Source: Isoetes taiwanensis
Lineage: Eukaryota > Streptophyta > Lycopodiopsida > Isoetales > Isoetaceae
DNA length: 64,000 nucleotides
Assembly (NCBI GenBank): GCA_021234155.1
Contig: JAJEKV010000005.1
Location: 9,106,216-9,170,215 of the forward strand
Direction: 5' to 3'
Positions 35,259 to 45,581 of this stretch are shown one piece after another. The notes below the pieces were generated by a model. It did not search any database. It worked only from the letters and a program-made list of their open reading frames with translations, and was not told the DNA's origin. The translations under genes were made by a program, and so were the position numbers. Within the stretch, counting starts at the first letter, position 1. Each line of letters opens with the position of its first letter.

Positions 35259-35650
35259 GGGTCTCAAAATGGCCTCCTATCAGCCATTCCACGTCATATT
35301 TCCGCTCCTTTTTTCCCATGCCACCTAGGATACCAAACTCTCATAATTACAGATTTGCTTGGAATATTCTTCCGGAATAAGGGGGATTGCACATTCATGG
35401 CGCCATATGTATTTAATTCTGTTGGTTGTCAGACGGACTGATGCAACACGTGGCGCTTCTAAAATGCCACTTGCATTATAGCATACCGGCAACTCATGAC
35501 GGTGTCTCTTGGGTTGTCAGATACCAAGCGTGCGCGTCACCGCCTTCTACATTTCAAAATTTGAATGTGTAGGTTGAAGCTTTGTATCAGATCAGACTTT
35601 CATTTCGAGGCGCTGCCGCTGCGCCTTAACCGATCTTCACTTCATCCTAA
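35259..35650 (+). repeat. subterminal repeat, copy 1
   Basis: About 390 bp highly similar to 37,304-37,690, from GGTCTCAAAATGGCCTCCTA through CTTGGAATATTC to TTTCATTTCGAGGCGCTGC. Confidence 0.88.
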
Positions 35651-36059
35651 TACAGGCTTCCCGCCCCCTACAATTCGAAATTTGAATTTGCTTAATGTAT
35701 AAAAGCATGGATTGTAGGAGAATGGACTTTTCGATTTTCATATGCACGTTGCAAATTTCAAAAAACGGTTAGTATGGACGTTCGGCTCACACGAAGCCGG
35801 TTGTGTTGGGGCATAAAAATACCACACCTTCATTTCACAAATGCGATCTACACAAAGATGGAAGTTGCTTGTTGTCAAATTAAACTTAAACACAAGTGAG
35901 GTCGGCACTTATGTGGTTTTCTCGAGGAGGGTTTGGAGTGTTTTTTTTTTAAATCCCAATTATCGACATAGTGTGACGTAGCATCTTGGTATTAAATAGT
36001 ATGTTAAATTCGAATTATATCGATGTTCATTTTTAGGTTAAACTCAAATCATATAGGTT

Positions 36060-36167
36060 TAGGAATAAGGTTAAAAAAGGAAGATATTGGATATTTAGGA
36101 ATAAGGTTAAAAAAGGAAGATATTGGATATTTAGGAATAAGGTTAAAAAAGGAAGATATTGGATATG
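36060..36167 (+). repeat. three 36-bp tandem repeats
   Basis: Three consecutive copies of a unit containing AGGAATAAGGTTAAAAAAGG and ATATTGGATATTT. They lie about 170 bp upstream of the acidic-protein start and could be promoter elements. Confidence 0.92.
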
Positions 36168-36340
36168 GCTCAAATTTCGAGATATGCACATAATGGCATG
36201 TAATGATGGTTGATAGGACTGAAATACGAATCATTTCTACGAGCCTATATCTATTCCAGCCTAGATTGGCGCCCATTCTCCCCCCAATCTCCGCCCAATC
36301 TTCGCTAGATCCTCCGCCCAATTTCTCTAGTCCATCACCA

Positions 36341-36772
36341 TGAAGAGATCAGCTACGGAAGAGCCGTAAGTGTCCTCCAAGAGGCGCCTATTACGGCTGG
36401 AAGAGGTGTTCCCTCCGCAGTTCCCTCCGCTGCCCACGGTTCTTGCTCTGAATGCCTCTGATTCCTCTGATTCCTCTGATTCCTCTGACGAGGAATCAGA
36501 GAATGAGGAATCAGAGGAAATTTCGGAGCAGGAGTTCATCAAAGGTGTTCTTGAAGGATGTATAGGAGATTCTTCAGAGAATGAGTGGTCTACCGAAGGA
36601 GAAGAAGCCGAAGATGATGAAGAAGATGAAGAAGTTGAAGACGAATCCGCTGACTTCGAGGAGCTCATGGCGTTAGTTCATGGTACATGCATGTTTTCTT
36701 TCTTTTCTTAAGCATTCAACTAACAGTTATTTCTTATTTTTTTTTGCAGATGGTGAAGCAGATGAATGAAAT
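36341..36772 (+). pseudogene. acidic Ser/Glu/Asp-rich protein, two exons
   Basis: ATG at 36,341 reads MKRSATEEP, then one TAA stop, then VSSKRRLLRLEEVFPPQFPP and a long acidic tract (SDSSDSSDSSDEESENEESE; EEAEDDEEDEEVEDESADFE). An intron GTACATG...TTTGCAG (about 36,681-36,750) joins LVH to DGEADE and a stop. The size (about 130 residues), basic N-terminus and acid tail resemble small nuclear acidic proteins or histone chaperone tails, but no family is assigned. It shares a transposon with an H3-like relic. Confidence 0.6.
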
Positions 36773-37078
36773 TTGTTAGGGCAGAGCACCTCTTATTTTT
36801 TTTCCTTGTTCTTAGCCTCCAGCTTGCCTCCAGCTTCTTACCATATGACTGCAAGCCTCCGGGCTTTTTTGTTGTGAATATTTGAAGCCTCCGGGCATTT
36901 AATTTACAAAATGATGTTCTGATGTAAAGCCATACGGCCATAAAAAATTTTGAATGTAAAAAGTTTTTGTTTCTAATTCCATTTGAATACCTAACTTGTT
37001 TTTTTACTGTACATGTGTTACCACTCTTAAGTACATAAGTCATTATCCCTTTTCAAAGAGCATATTATTTTTCAAGAA

Positions 37079-37147
37079 GGATCACACCAAGCGAATACTA
37101 CATATGCAACAAAAATGGAACACACTAAATTCGCATCGTGTGATCCA
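37079..37147. repeat. short foldback, copy 1
   Basis: About 68 bp, from GGATCACACCAAGCG to CGCATCGTGTGATCC, with a loop including ATGCAACAAAAA. Related to copies at 38,704 and 40,857. Confidence 0.8.
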
Positions 37148-37303
37148 CTTTCTTAATTGTTGTCAAATTAAAATTAAACACAAGTCCCTCATCAATAGTC
37201 TCCCATTTGCATATAAAATATCTATCATTCCAAGTTATATTTTGTTTTATGAACTGAAATGGCCTTCTATCAGCCATTCCACGTCATATTTCCGCTCCTT
37301 GGG

Positions 37304-37690
37304 ATTTGGGGTCTCAAAATGGCCTCCTATCCGCCATTCCACGTCATATTTCCGCTCTTTTTTCCCGTCAGATTTGCTTGGAATATTCTCCCAGAATAAG
37401 GGGGATCGCACATTTATGGCGCCATATGTATTTAATTCTGTTGGTTGTCAGACAGATTGACGCAACACGTGGCGCTTCTAAAAAGCCACTTGCATTATAG
37501 CATACCGGCAACTCATGACGGTGTCTCTTGGTTTGTCAGATACCAAGCATGCGCATCACCGATTCTTGTCTTGCCCTATTTTCATTTAGAGTCCATGGCC
37601 ATACAAGCTTCCCGCCTTCTACATTTCAAAATTTGAATGTGTAGGTTGAAGCTTTGTATCAGACTTTCGTTTCGAGGCGCTGCGATTGCG
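37304..37690 (+). repeat. subterminal repeat, copy 2
   Basis: Internal direct copy of the sequence next to the left terminus (35,259-35,650). A shorter partial third copy precedes it at about 37,255-37,300. Confidence 0.88.
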
Positions 37691-38703
37691 CCTTAAAAGT
37701 TCGTAACCGGGATCTTTACTTCATCCCAATACAGGCCAGGAAAAATTTTAAGGGACCTATAATTTTGTATAAGTATAATGAATTGGCCATTCCTTGTAAA
37801 ATATGCCCCCAGAAGTGTAGCCTGAACTGGCCATTTTTTCTATTTTTTTCTAATGTGGCAGCAACCCAATTGGCGATTTTTGAACAAAATATCTATTAAT
37901 GTGTAGCTCAAATGGCAATTTTTAGCTAGATTCTTATTAGATATAGTGCTAGTTGCCCAAACATAAAGAAGTCGCTACCCTATATAAATGTGTTTAAGTT
38001 ACATATTGTATGAGTTTGAATTCATACCCCATGTATTTCAATAATGCACAGATTGCTGGTAGGGAGAATCGGAAATCGGATGCCGGAGTCTTCGTAAAGA
38101 GGATTAAAAAGTGCCTCGACATTTGATTTTCCAAAAGAGCGAGATTATTCTTAGTTGGTAGATATATTTAGAAAAAAAAATTTCTAATAATGTTGGCCCC
38201 TCATAAGTGACGAATTTATGAGGGGGCCTCTGAATAAGTTAAGATTTGGCAAATCTAAGGCATTATAGGATTTGGCCAAGTGGCCTAAATGGCTATTCCA
38301 TAAGCATACCTAGTTCTCGCTTGGGACTAAATTGGCCCCAAAGTCGATACCACTCTAATTAGCAAACTTCTAATTGGCCATTTTAATGTCATAATAGGCA
38401 ATAAAGTGCCGCGAAATGGCGAATCTGCAGGTAATCCAAGGGTAAGGCATCCTACTCAAGCCGACCGTCGCATTTTGTCTGAACCTGTAATTTGTGGCCA
38501 AATGGCCCGCCGGGGCCACTAAAAGTTTCGCTGATACAGGCTTCCCGCCCCCCTACAATTCGAATTTTGAATTTGCAAGAAAGCAAGAAGATGTTTAGGA
38601 GCAGTAAGGCGCTGTCACTTCTGAACTCAAGTAGCCATTGTCGATTATGAAAGGGGACACAGCCGTTGTGGGGAGATTTGTCCGTACATTTTAGGGTTAG
38701 GGT

Positions 38704-38772
38704 TGGATCACACGACGCGAAGACTACTATGTGCAACAAAAAAGCACAATACTTGCTGCGCGTCGTGTGATC
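38704..38772. repeat. short foldback, copy 2
   Basis: Arms GGATCACACGACGCG and CGCGTCGTGTGATCC, with a loop including ATGTGCAACAAAAAAG. A perfect 15-bp stem. Confidence 0.88.
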
Positions 38773-38904
38773 CTCACGTATAACATTAAAAAAAAATACA
38801 AAGTGCGAAGCTAGGCTTCTAAGAAAGAAATGGACTAAGAGATTAAGCTTATAAAGCCATTACATTAAGAAATATTACACATATAAAAAAAACACAAAGG
38901 CACT

Positions 38905-39270
38905 TCACGGCCTTTTTTCTGGGGGGTCTTTCTTCTTGTTGTATTCAGCCATAAAATTTTGACCATAGTACTCGGGATCCCTTATGCATAAGACGAGGCG
39001 CATGTCCTTGGGCATGATGAATACCCGCTTGGCATGTATTGCTTGCAAAAAGCATGCGAGTCCTCGAACAGACCGACACCAAGTGCTTCCGAAGCCATTT
39101 GAAGAGCATTTAAGGCACCGCTTGAATTTCCAGAATCGGTATGATGTATCGCACCACACTCTTGCGAATCTCTTTCACGAGCCCGGCAAATGGGAGACGC
39201 TTTAATGACCATCTCGCTCTTCCGATACTTCTTAATCTCGCTAAGCTTTTAATGCCGCTTCGCTCTTCCG
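38905..39270 (-). pseudogene. histone H3-like relic inside a DNA transposon
   Basis: Successive minus-strand frames match the H3 histone fold in order: LSEIKKYRKSEMVIKA (H3 LREIRKYQKSTELLIRK), LPFAGLVKEI (LPFQRLVREI), LNALQMASEALGVGLFEDSH (VMALQEASEAYLVGLFED) and QAIHAKRVFIMPKDMRLVL (CAIHAKRVTIMPKDIQLAR). The last part has a non-canonical tail, RDPEYYGQNFMAEYNKKKDP, then a stop at 38,905. At least three frame changes make it non-functional here. The N-terminal tail is not recognisable; upstream sequence is Gly/Arg-rich. The divergence could mean a variant or centromeric-type H3 or long decay. It was probably captured by the element. Confidence 0.8.
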
Positions 39271-39683
39271 CCTCGCCCACTACCCTCACCCACCCCAAAT
39301 TTGGAGCTGTTGCTCTACCGACTCTTCCTACCGCCTCTCACCCCAACATTTGCGGGGCCGCCTCTACCACTCTTCCCGACCTCCTCCCACATTTCTAGTC
39401 GCCTTCCCTTTCCTTGGGCCTCCTCCTTTGATTTGAAGGTTCTCGGGCATCCACGGGGAGGAGCAGGAGGAGCAAGAAGAGCAAGAAGAGGCGGCTGCCC
39501 AATAATTAATCCGCGCTATATTCTCGTTTCCGGTCTCTCACATTTTCATCCTCCGCCTCCGAACCGGAGTGCACCTCCCCTACTTACTCCTCGAGATGCT
39601 TCTCCCCTCACGCCCCCTCATGAGGATTTCTTTTAAGGGTCTTCATTAGGCATGGTCGGAGGAGGAGAATCTCTATCGAGACT

Positions 39684-41474
39684 TCATTTCGGATGAAGGA
39701 AGCGGACTAATGTAATCACCGCCTTACACCACTGGATGGGTCCTTGCGGTTTGCTTAGTTCTTGCCATGGCTTCTCAAATGATGGCGCTTTTATACTACG
39801 AACACTCGACAAAAATAGACAACCGGCAAGAGATAAATAGTAAAAAATGTGGTTAAAGTAAAATATGATGGTAACGCTTTTTAAATAATTGTACGGAATC
39901 CTAAAAAATATCGGACAAAATACGAACCCTAAAAAAACATCGGACAAAAACACAAATAAAAAAACCGAGATTCAAAGCGCTTAGGCGATAGACAATTTCT
40001 TGTTGATCGCGAACTCACTAAACTTTACATTTTCCTCTTGCCCAGTAACCAACCCTAATGCCATCAATAAAATAATGGAAGTCGTCCGAGAATCTCCTCT
40101 GTCTCCATTAGCACTCTTAGCTCGATAATGGCCATTAAAACTTTCCATGGTGGCTGTATAAATGACTTTCTCCCTCTCCATACTCGAATATCCACCGCAG
40201 ACGGAGTGTCCGTTATGGTCCTCAAACGGCTCCCAAAAAGTTGTGCAGCCTCTCTTTTTTCGTTTCCTTCGTTCTAGTTGACAATTAACGATAAATATTG
40301 TTTTGGAAGAAAGTATCTAAACTTAAAGGAGGACTTTACTACGCGGACCTCTTAGTTGACCGGATGATTCGTGGAATCGAACATCCCAGGTCGGAACCAA
40401 AAATAAGCCATCTACAAAATCGGCAGGGGGGAGAAAACACGTATATGTCTTCGAAGCTTTTCAAACTTCATCGCCATCCGAATATGTTAGCAAATACCTC
40501 AAACGGTGTGAAGATTTTGAAACTCATCCTCACGCCTCCGCTTTTGACATTCCCGCTTGCACCTCGTCGACCATGCATTTCTTCATTGCAATTACATTGT
40601 TCTCATTAGTCCTGCGGGCTTACAAAGTTCACTTAAAGGGGGCAATTCAACCGCCCTCAAGCTCGGTTTCCTGACCTTTACGTCCATGGCATCCATACCT
40701 TGGAAAAGGACAATTCCGATGTCTATGTGATACACGACAAGTACACTACTAATACTTTGGTGGGAATGACATCCACGACGTCCCCGATAAACGTAAACCC
40801 GCACAATAAATTTGTTTGTAAACACGTGTCAACGAAAAGAAATGAAAAGATAAGGAGATCACACGACGCCGAAACTATCTCTACGCGAGCTAAGTAGGCG
40901 GACAGCTAGCTTCAAGGTCGTGTGATCCGATTAAGGTGGTTACCATTTGCGTGCAATTTTGGGAAGCCGTTTTTGGTGGAGATTAGCTCTTTGGCCATAT
41001 CGGAAGGGGGTATATGCATGTCGTATTGTTATACTTTCCACTTTTCGGCGCTAGAATTCAACTTGAACTCTTTTATCCTACCTATCCAATGTGTCCGCGA
41101 CGCCCGATCGCCTTTGTCGCTTAACTCTATGCTCAGCCCCTCGTTGATGGCGTAATACTCACCCACGAACCTATTGAGACAAAACCTCCCACTTCTTGAC
41201 CTTGGGAGTTACGTAAATGGGGCAAGAACACGTAAATTACAGGAGACATGGATTGCGGATGAGGAGGAAGGCGAAAGGATGCACGAGAGGCTTTGAGTGA
41301 CAAGATCAGAAGTTTGGCGCCAAAATTTGACAAGGGAGTTGGTGACGCTGACAGTAGGCGGTCAAAGTCACCAATATTTTGGGCGGCGAAGCGACTCCCG
41401 GAAAATACGCCCATTAAAATGGTTGCAATCAAAGCGCAGGCATCCCCTATGAAAATACGCCATGTGGATGCCAA
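39684..41474 (-). other. unidentified coding-like remnants in the 35.2-41.6 kb element
   Basis: Minus-strand frames such as MESFNGHYRAKSANGDRGDS (40,150) and YAINEGLSIELSDKGDRASR / THWIGRIKEFKLNSSAEKWK (41,150-41,020) look protein-like but switch frame often. The latter loosely resembles a BAH-type segment. No domain is assigned with confidence. Confidence 0.3.
40857..40929. repeat. short foldback, copy 3
   Basis: Begins AGATCACACGACGCCG and ends GGTCGTGTGATCC, with about a 45-bp loop. Same family as copies at 37,079 and 38,704. Confidence 0.8.
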
Positions 41475-41626
41475 GTAAGCCTGCTCATCCTTCTACCTGC
41501 CAAGTAATACTGACTTTCGTAAAAAAAGGCGCAAACCTGATTGGTCCTGGCGAATCTGACGTGGAAATCTTTAACCCAAGATAAGGGCCATTTTCAGACC
41601 CCAAATCTGCCCTAATGAGAGGGGTT

Positions 41627-42484
41627 GCGCTTCCTTAAGTACATTCCTGACACTTGCTTGGTAGAACATGCTGAGCAGCTTCCTCTCAAAAACCCAAAAG
41701 AGTCAAAGCAGTAGAAAGCAGAAAAGCACCCCGGGTAACTCCTTAAAAGCAATTGAAAGTGGAATTTCTGCGGGCTTTAAGTACTTCTCAGAAGAAGACC
41801 AAATGTGGTGGAGAAGCTTCTTTGCTGAACAAACGATTGTGAATCAAAACTTAGCTCTAAGGCAAATGGAGGAAGCTTTCCATTGGCCTAATGCCATCCA
41901 CGAACTCCAGAACCAGGCAGGCCCGAGCAATGCTACAGTAGCACCAGTAGCACCACCAGTACAGGAAGACGAGGATCGGGTCATGTACCTCGGGCCAAGA
42001 CGCAAAAATGAGCCTGCAGGTAATATCACAGAAATTACCAAAGGTGAGGACGATGATAAAGGGCGACCTTTCTGGATAGCAAAAGTACTTGACACAGTCA
42101 AAGAGGAAGGCTTGATGACTAAACTCAAGATTCACTGGATGGCTACACGTTCAGAAAATGCTTTTGAAGGCAAATATGATTTAGAAATGAAAAGTCAAGG
42201 CAAGGGGAAAAAACTCAAGAGAGTGGGTAATAGGGATGAGCTAGACATACGCAAAGTGAGTATTCTATGTTATGAATTTACTTAAGAAGGCATGTAGCTA
42301 CGAGGAAGAAGATGAAGAAGAGGGTGGTAATGCTTCAGCCTCTGTTGACAGTGACGAGGAAGATAACTCAAGCACTTCTTCAAGCGACAGCGAAAGAAGC
42401 GAAGGTGACGAAGATGGCATAAATGAGGATGAAGATGTGTTGGATCCCTCTGTGATCACTCCTCATACTTTTGTACATAACTAA
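41627..42484 (+). pseudogene. DUF7869-like element protein, C-terminal part
   Basis: Downstream of the inserted element the protein continues: LRFLKYIPDTCLVEHAEQLP, then a stop and frame change near 41,712, then SLKAIESGISAGFKYFSEED and PFWIAKVLDTVKEEGLMTKL (a BAH-like C-terminal segment typical of this family). Near 42,272 a one-base shift leads into KKACSYEEEDEEEGGNASAS and an acidic Ser-rich tail ending FVHN at 42,484. The 3' end of the frame lies about 370 bp inside the right terminus. Confidence 0.7.
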
Positions 42485-42852
42485 GTCTTGTAAAAAGACT
42501 GTAAATTTTGTATGTGAATGTGAAGATTTTGTCTTCAATTTTCGAAAATACTACAATTTCAGTTGTAAACTTCACTTAAAGTTTTGATTAAAATATATGT
42601 TCCCTTAAATTAGAGGTTCTCTCTAAAAACATACTTCATCCAAATTCTTATTGCTAGAAAAGTGTCACTTTGAAATAGCTAATTCTCTCATTGCACAACA
42701 AAATTAGTGATTTTGGGGGGGTCAAGATACAGTTTTATGTCTTTTTTTTTAACCTCATTTTAGCCCCTTTTTTGAAAAAAAAAGGAATCTTCGAGGAATA
42801 TTCCTTTTGCTCCCGTTTCAACGATCCCCTCTCGTTTCTATTGCAACTCTGT
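42485..42852 (+). repeat. 3' untranslated end and right terminus of the large transposon
   Basis: AT-rich sequence with a G-run and poly-T stretches, then the stem GGAATCTTCGAGGAATATTCC and GCTCCCGTTTCAAC, ending TGCAACTCTGT. The last about 24 bp are the inverse of the left terminus. The GGAATCTT...GATTCC motif also occurs beside the right end of the 19,781-25,940 element. Confidence 0.6.
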
Positions 42853-43858
42853 TAATAGTCTTATTACCAGCATTAGAAAAAGCCAAGCAGGAGGTTACCA
42901 ACCTACAGTCAGACAGGGAGGCAAGCATAGTAGCTGCAATGCGAGGATAATGTTCCTTTAAATTCCCTGGATCTAGTAATGCCTGCAAGTATTTAACTTG
43001 CTGATACTAGCTGCCCATTCTGTGGCAGGAGCTACATTGGATGGGAAAACCACTCACAGGGGATTCATCTGTATGTATTTTGGATATGGCATCTGCGTTC
43101 CTAGGGTCAGGCAAAACCCCCTTATCATACGCAGAAAATTGACTTGATATACCCTTATACTCCTAGACAAGTAAAATAAATGGTAAATACCTCTTATTAT
43201 AAGTACGAAATAGGCAATAAAAAACCCCTTAGCATACACTCAGATGGTTTATACGCATAATACAAGTGAATCCCTCTTGAAACCAGTACCTTTCTTGAAT
43301 GTTGAATGTAATCATCAGTACCACCTATCAGCCTCTTGAGGTAATTCACAACAAACTCCGGGTGTGCCTATTAAATTTCTCACTTTAACAATGCACTTCT
43401 GTCTAATTTGCAGGACTCGTAATCATTGCTGCTATGAACAATGCTGCCATAAATTCTCTCCAGCAAGGATACAAGATTTAGGTTTGAGTAGGGACATACA
43501 AAAACCAAACTCAAGGTCCACAATCACCGCTAGGTGTGTGCAGTGACTAAATAAATGATGCCATGTAAGTCAAAGCTGTGTTTTAGTGATTTGTCATTTA
43601 CCAATTTTTCAGAACACAACAATTGATCCTATTGCAAGCTTTTGCAGATACTTTTCTCTCTATAGCTCTGCTCTGCCATCACATTTGACATGGCTATCTT
43701 CCATGAGCAGTGGTTGGATAGTGAGCAGTGGCTGGATAGAAGCTGCTAAGTCAACATGGTTCTAGAGGCATTTCTTGAAAGGGTGGCATAAAAAGCTTGA
43801 AAAGTCCAAGGTAGAACATGAGGAGGATTGTAAAACCGAAACAACCCACTTTGTTGAC
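42853..43858. other. possible small exon relics, no gene identified
   Basis: Two plus-strand stretches look exon-like: LEKAKQEVTNLQSDREASIV near 42,880 and, after an AG near 43,415, LVIIAAMNNAAINSLQQGYK. No family is recognised. Confidence 0.25.
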
Positions 43859-44812
43859 AAAATTTAAACAATGGATTTGAATAAGCTTGTAGTATTTTTG
43901 TTGGTATTTGCAGGCGGTATTTCTAGCATGGTTGGGCCTAGAGGTTGTGTGTTGTCCTTTGGTAGGCCTGCCAAGCTCTTGCGACAGATATGGCTATGCC
44001 AAGCTCCTGCGGGAGATATGGGCAAATATGGCCAGATTGTAGCCTGCCAAGCCCCTGCGGCAGATATGGGCTATGCACAGAGGGAGAATGCAGTTGCCCA
44101 TAAGGACTTTTCGCCATAGAGAAGCTTAGACCAGGGAGAGGATGATGGCAAATCGAATGCGACCTAGATTGGATGGAGGCTTCAAAGACACCCATGGAAA
44201 ATCCAGCTTGCTTGGGGAGTTCCGACTGTGTTGCAAGGGGGCCGCTTGCTTGGGCTCCTACGCATTGATTACAATGGACGGTTGCAGATGATGCAGCTAG
44301 ACCATTGGAAGTGGCGGGGAGAATTGTGTATATATATATATATATTAATGGGAATTCGTTTTTTTCATATCACGTATGGGCAATATGGACCTTAGGATTT
44401 GTCTTTCATTTTATGGGGCAAAAAAACGTAGGCCATCTGTGAGGCACAATTTGTGGAATGTACTGTCAATCCACAATTTGGAGCAAGCCTCGAGAAAAAA
44501 ACCCATTAAGGGGCAAAAAATAACGAATAAAAATTAAGAGTGTCAAATAACGAACAATGGATTGTAAGCCAAATAGGCTAGACATAACAAGAAATATATT
44601 TAGAGATTGTAAGCAAAATAAACATTGTTTATATGCGGTGAAGATAGTAGTCAAATTCTAATTAAGTCACCCAATTCATGCATGAGTGTCCAGTTTTCAG
44701 GTGACTATTTTTCTATTGGGGGCTCGGGGGAATCTTCTCTACCCCATAATTTGGCGGGTCATGATGAGGTGGAACTGTCGGCGGTGTGCTGGACACCTAA
44801 AAACAGAGGGGC
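43859..44812 (+). repeat. 1-kb dispersed repeat, copy B
   Basis: Direct copy of 5,133-6,103, with scattered substitutions, a TA-dinucleotide expansion near 44,330 and an internal deletion near 44,693. Confidence 0.85.
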
Positions 44813-45314
44813 GTCACGTTATATTATAACAGCAACAAAAAAATAGCCTAAGTTAATACAATAGCAACAAAAAATACCCTAGCCCCCGATGGTGGCGGAG
44901 GACCGAGCGCTTCTGACGGAGGAGCCAAGCTAAAGAAGCATATCACAATTATCGCTATAAGCATCCCACATATCGCCTTCATTCCTGACGCCATGATCGT
45001 AGAATGGCCAACGCATTTGCATCTCCATATAAATAGCGTTTGAATCCGCGTTACGAAGACTCTCGACTGTACCCTTGAACAAAATGGTTGGCCAATTTTT
45101 TTTCGGAGAACATCAACAAGTTTTCTTCACCCCAAAAAGGACAAAACAAGGCCGGTCGTAACCATGACTCTCTACATGTAACTGGCCCTCACTATTTAAT
45201 GCCCCTCGATGTCCATCCAATTTAATGCTTTGAAAAAAGTAGCTAGCATCTTTGAATAAGCAATTTTGACTGAATTGCATCAAATCTTATGACATGTGAA
45301 AGTAATATTATTTT

Positions 45315-45567
45315 ATGTTCCTAGCGGTGCACGGAATCAATCAACCTGGGCATGACATTAGTGATTCACACATTGATATAAGTCATATGTTACGCCATAA
45401 ACTTGTATATAAAATATTTCCAACTGATAGTCCCTGCGCTCCTTTAGATCTTATTATGCCGACAGTTTTTGTAGATGATTCTTGCCTTGAAGATTTACAA
45501 TCTGAAACTCTTTTTGGTCCTCGGAAGAAAAACCTTCCAGTTCCATTTCTGTGTTTCCTAAGGTTTG
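45315..45567 (+). other. exon-like open segment, unknown
   Basis: Reads MFLAVHGINQPGHDISDSHI ... PTVFVDDSCLEDLQSETLFG and KKNLPVPFLCFLR before a possible donor. Protein-like, but no domain is recognised and no partner exons were found. Confidence 0.25.
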
Positions 45568-45581
45568 TTGGTCTCTGTTAA

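Larger units (their letters stand above)
35235..41626. mobile_element. inverted-repeat DNA transposon carrying H3-like and acidic-protein genes
   Basis: Inverted ends: CATTAGGGCGGATTTGGGGT from 35,243 and, on the minus strand from 41,617, CATTAGGGCAGATTTGGGGT, continuing with CT(C/G)AAAATGGCC. Up to 36 of about 40 bases can be paired. The insertion separates two collinear parts of the DUF7869-like gene. No clear target duplication was found, so the boundaries are accurate to a few bases. A terminal segment is repeated internally near 37.3 kb. Cargo: a split acidic-protein gene, a histone H3-like relic and three short foldbacks. No transposase was recognised. Confidence 0.8.
6474..42852. mobile_element. 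DNA transposon with ParB-methyltransferase and DUF7869-like genes (expanded by nested insertions)
   Basis: The proposed ends are inverted repeats: ACAGAGTTACATTTGAAATG at 6,474 and, on the minus strand from 42,852, ACAGAGTTGCAATAGAAACG. About 19 of the first 24 bases match, and both continue into a GGGAG block and a GATTCC block. Without the insertions at 12,198-34,024 and about 35,235-41,626 the element is about 8.2 kb. It has two divergent genes: a ParB-methyltransferase gene on the minus strand and a DUF7869-like gene on the plus strand. Palindrome arrays lie between and inside them. No target-site duplication was found, so the exact ends are provisional. The element at 19,781-25,940 has related termini (ACAAGG...) and looks like a non-autonomous relative. 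I cannot assign the superfamily. Confidence 0.65.

Noticed and set aside
35235-41626. Target-site duplication of the H3-bearing element
   Set aside because: Several alignments of flanks (CTAGAGTCC, AGAGGGGTT) were tried but none gave a convincing direct repeat.
5133-44812. 1-kb direct repeats as LTRs of a giant retrotransposon
   Set aside because: The copies lack TG...CA ends, an adjacent primer site or polypurine tract, and the interior is explained by other elements.
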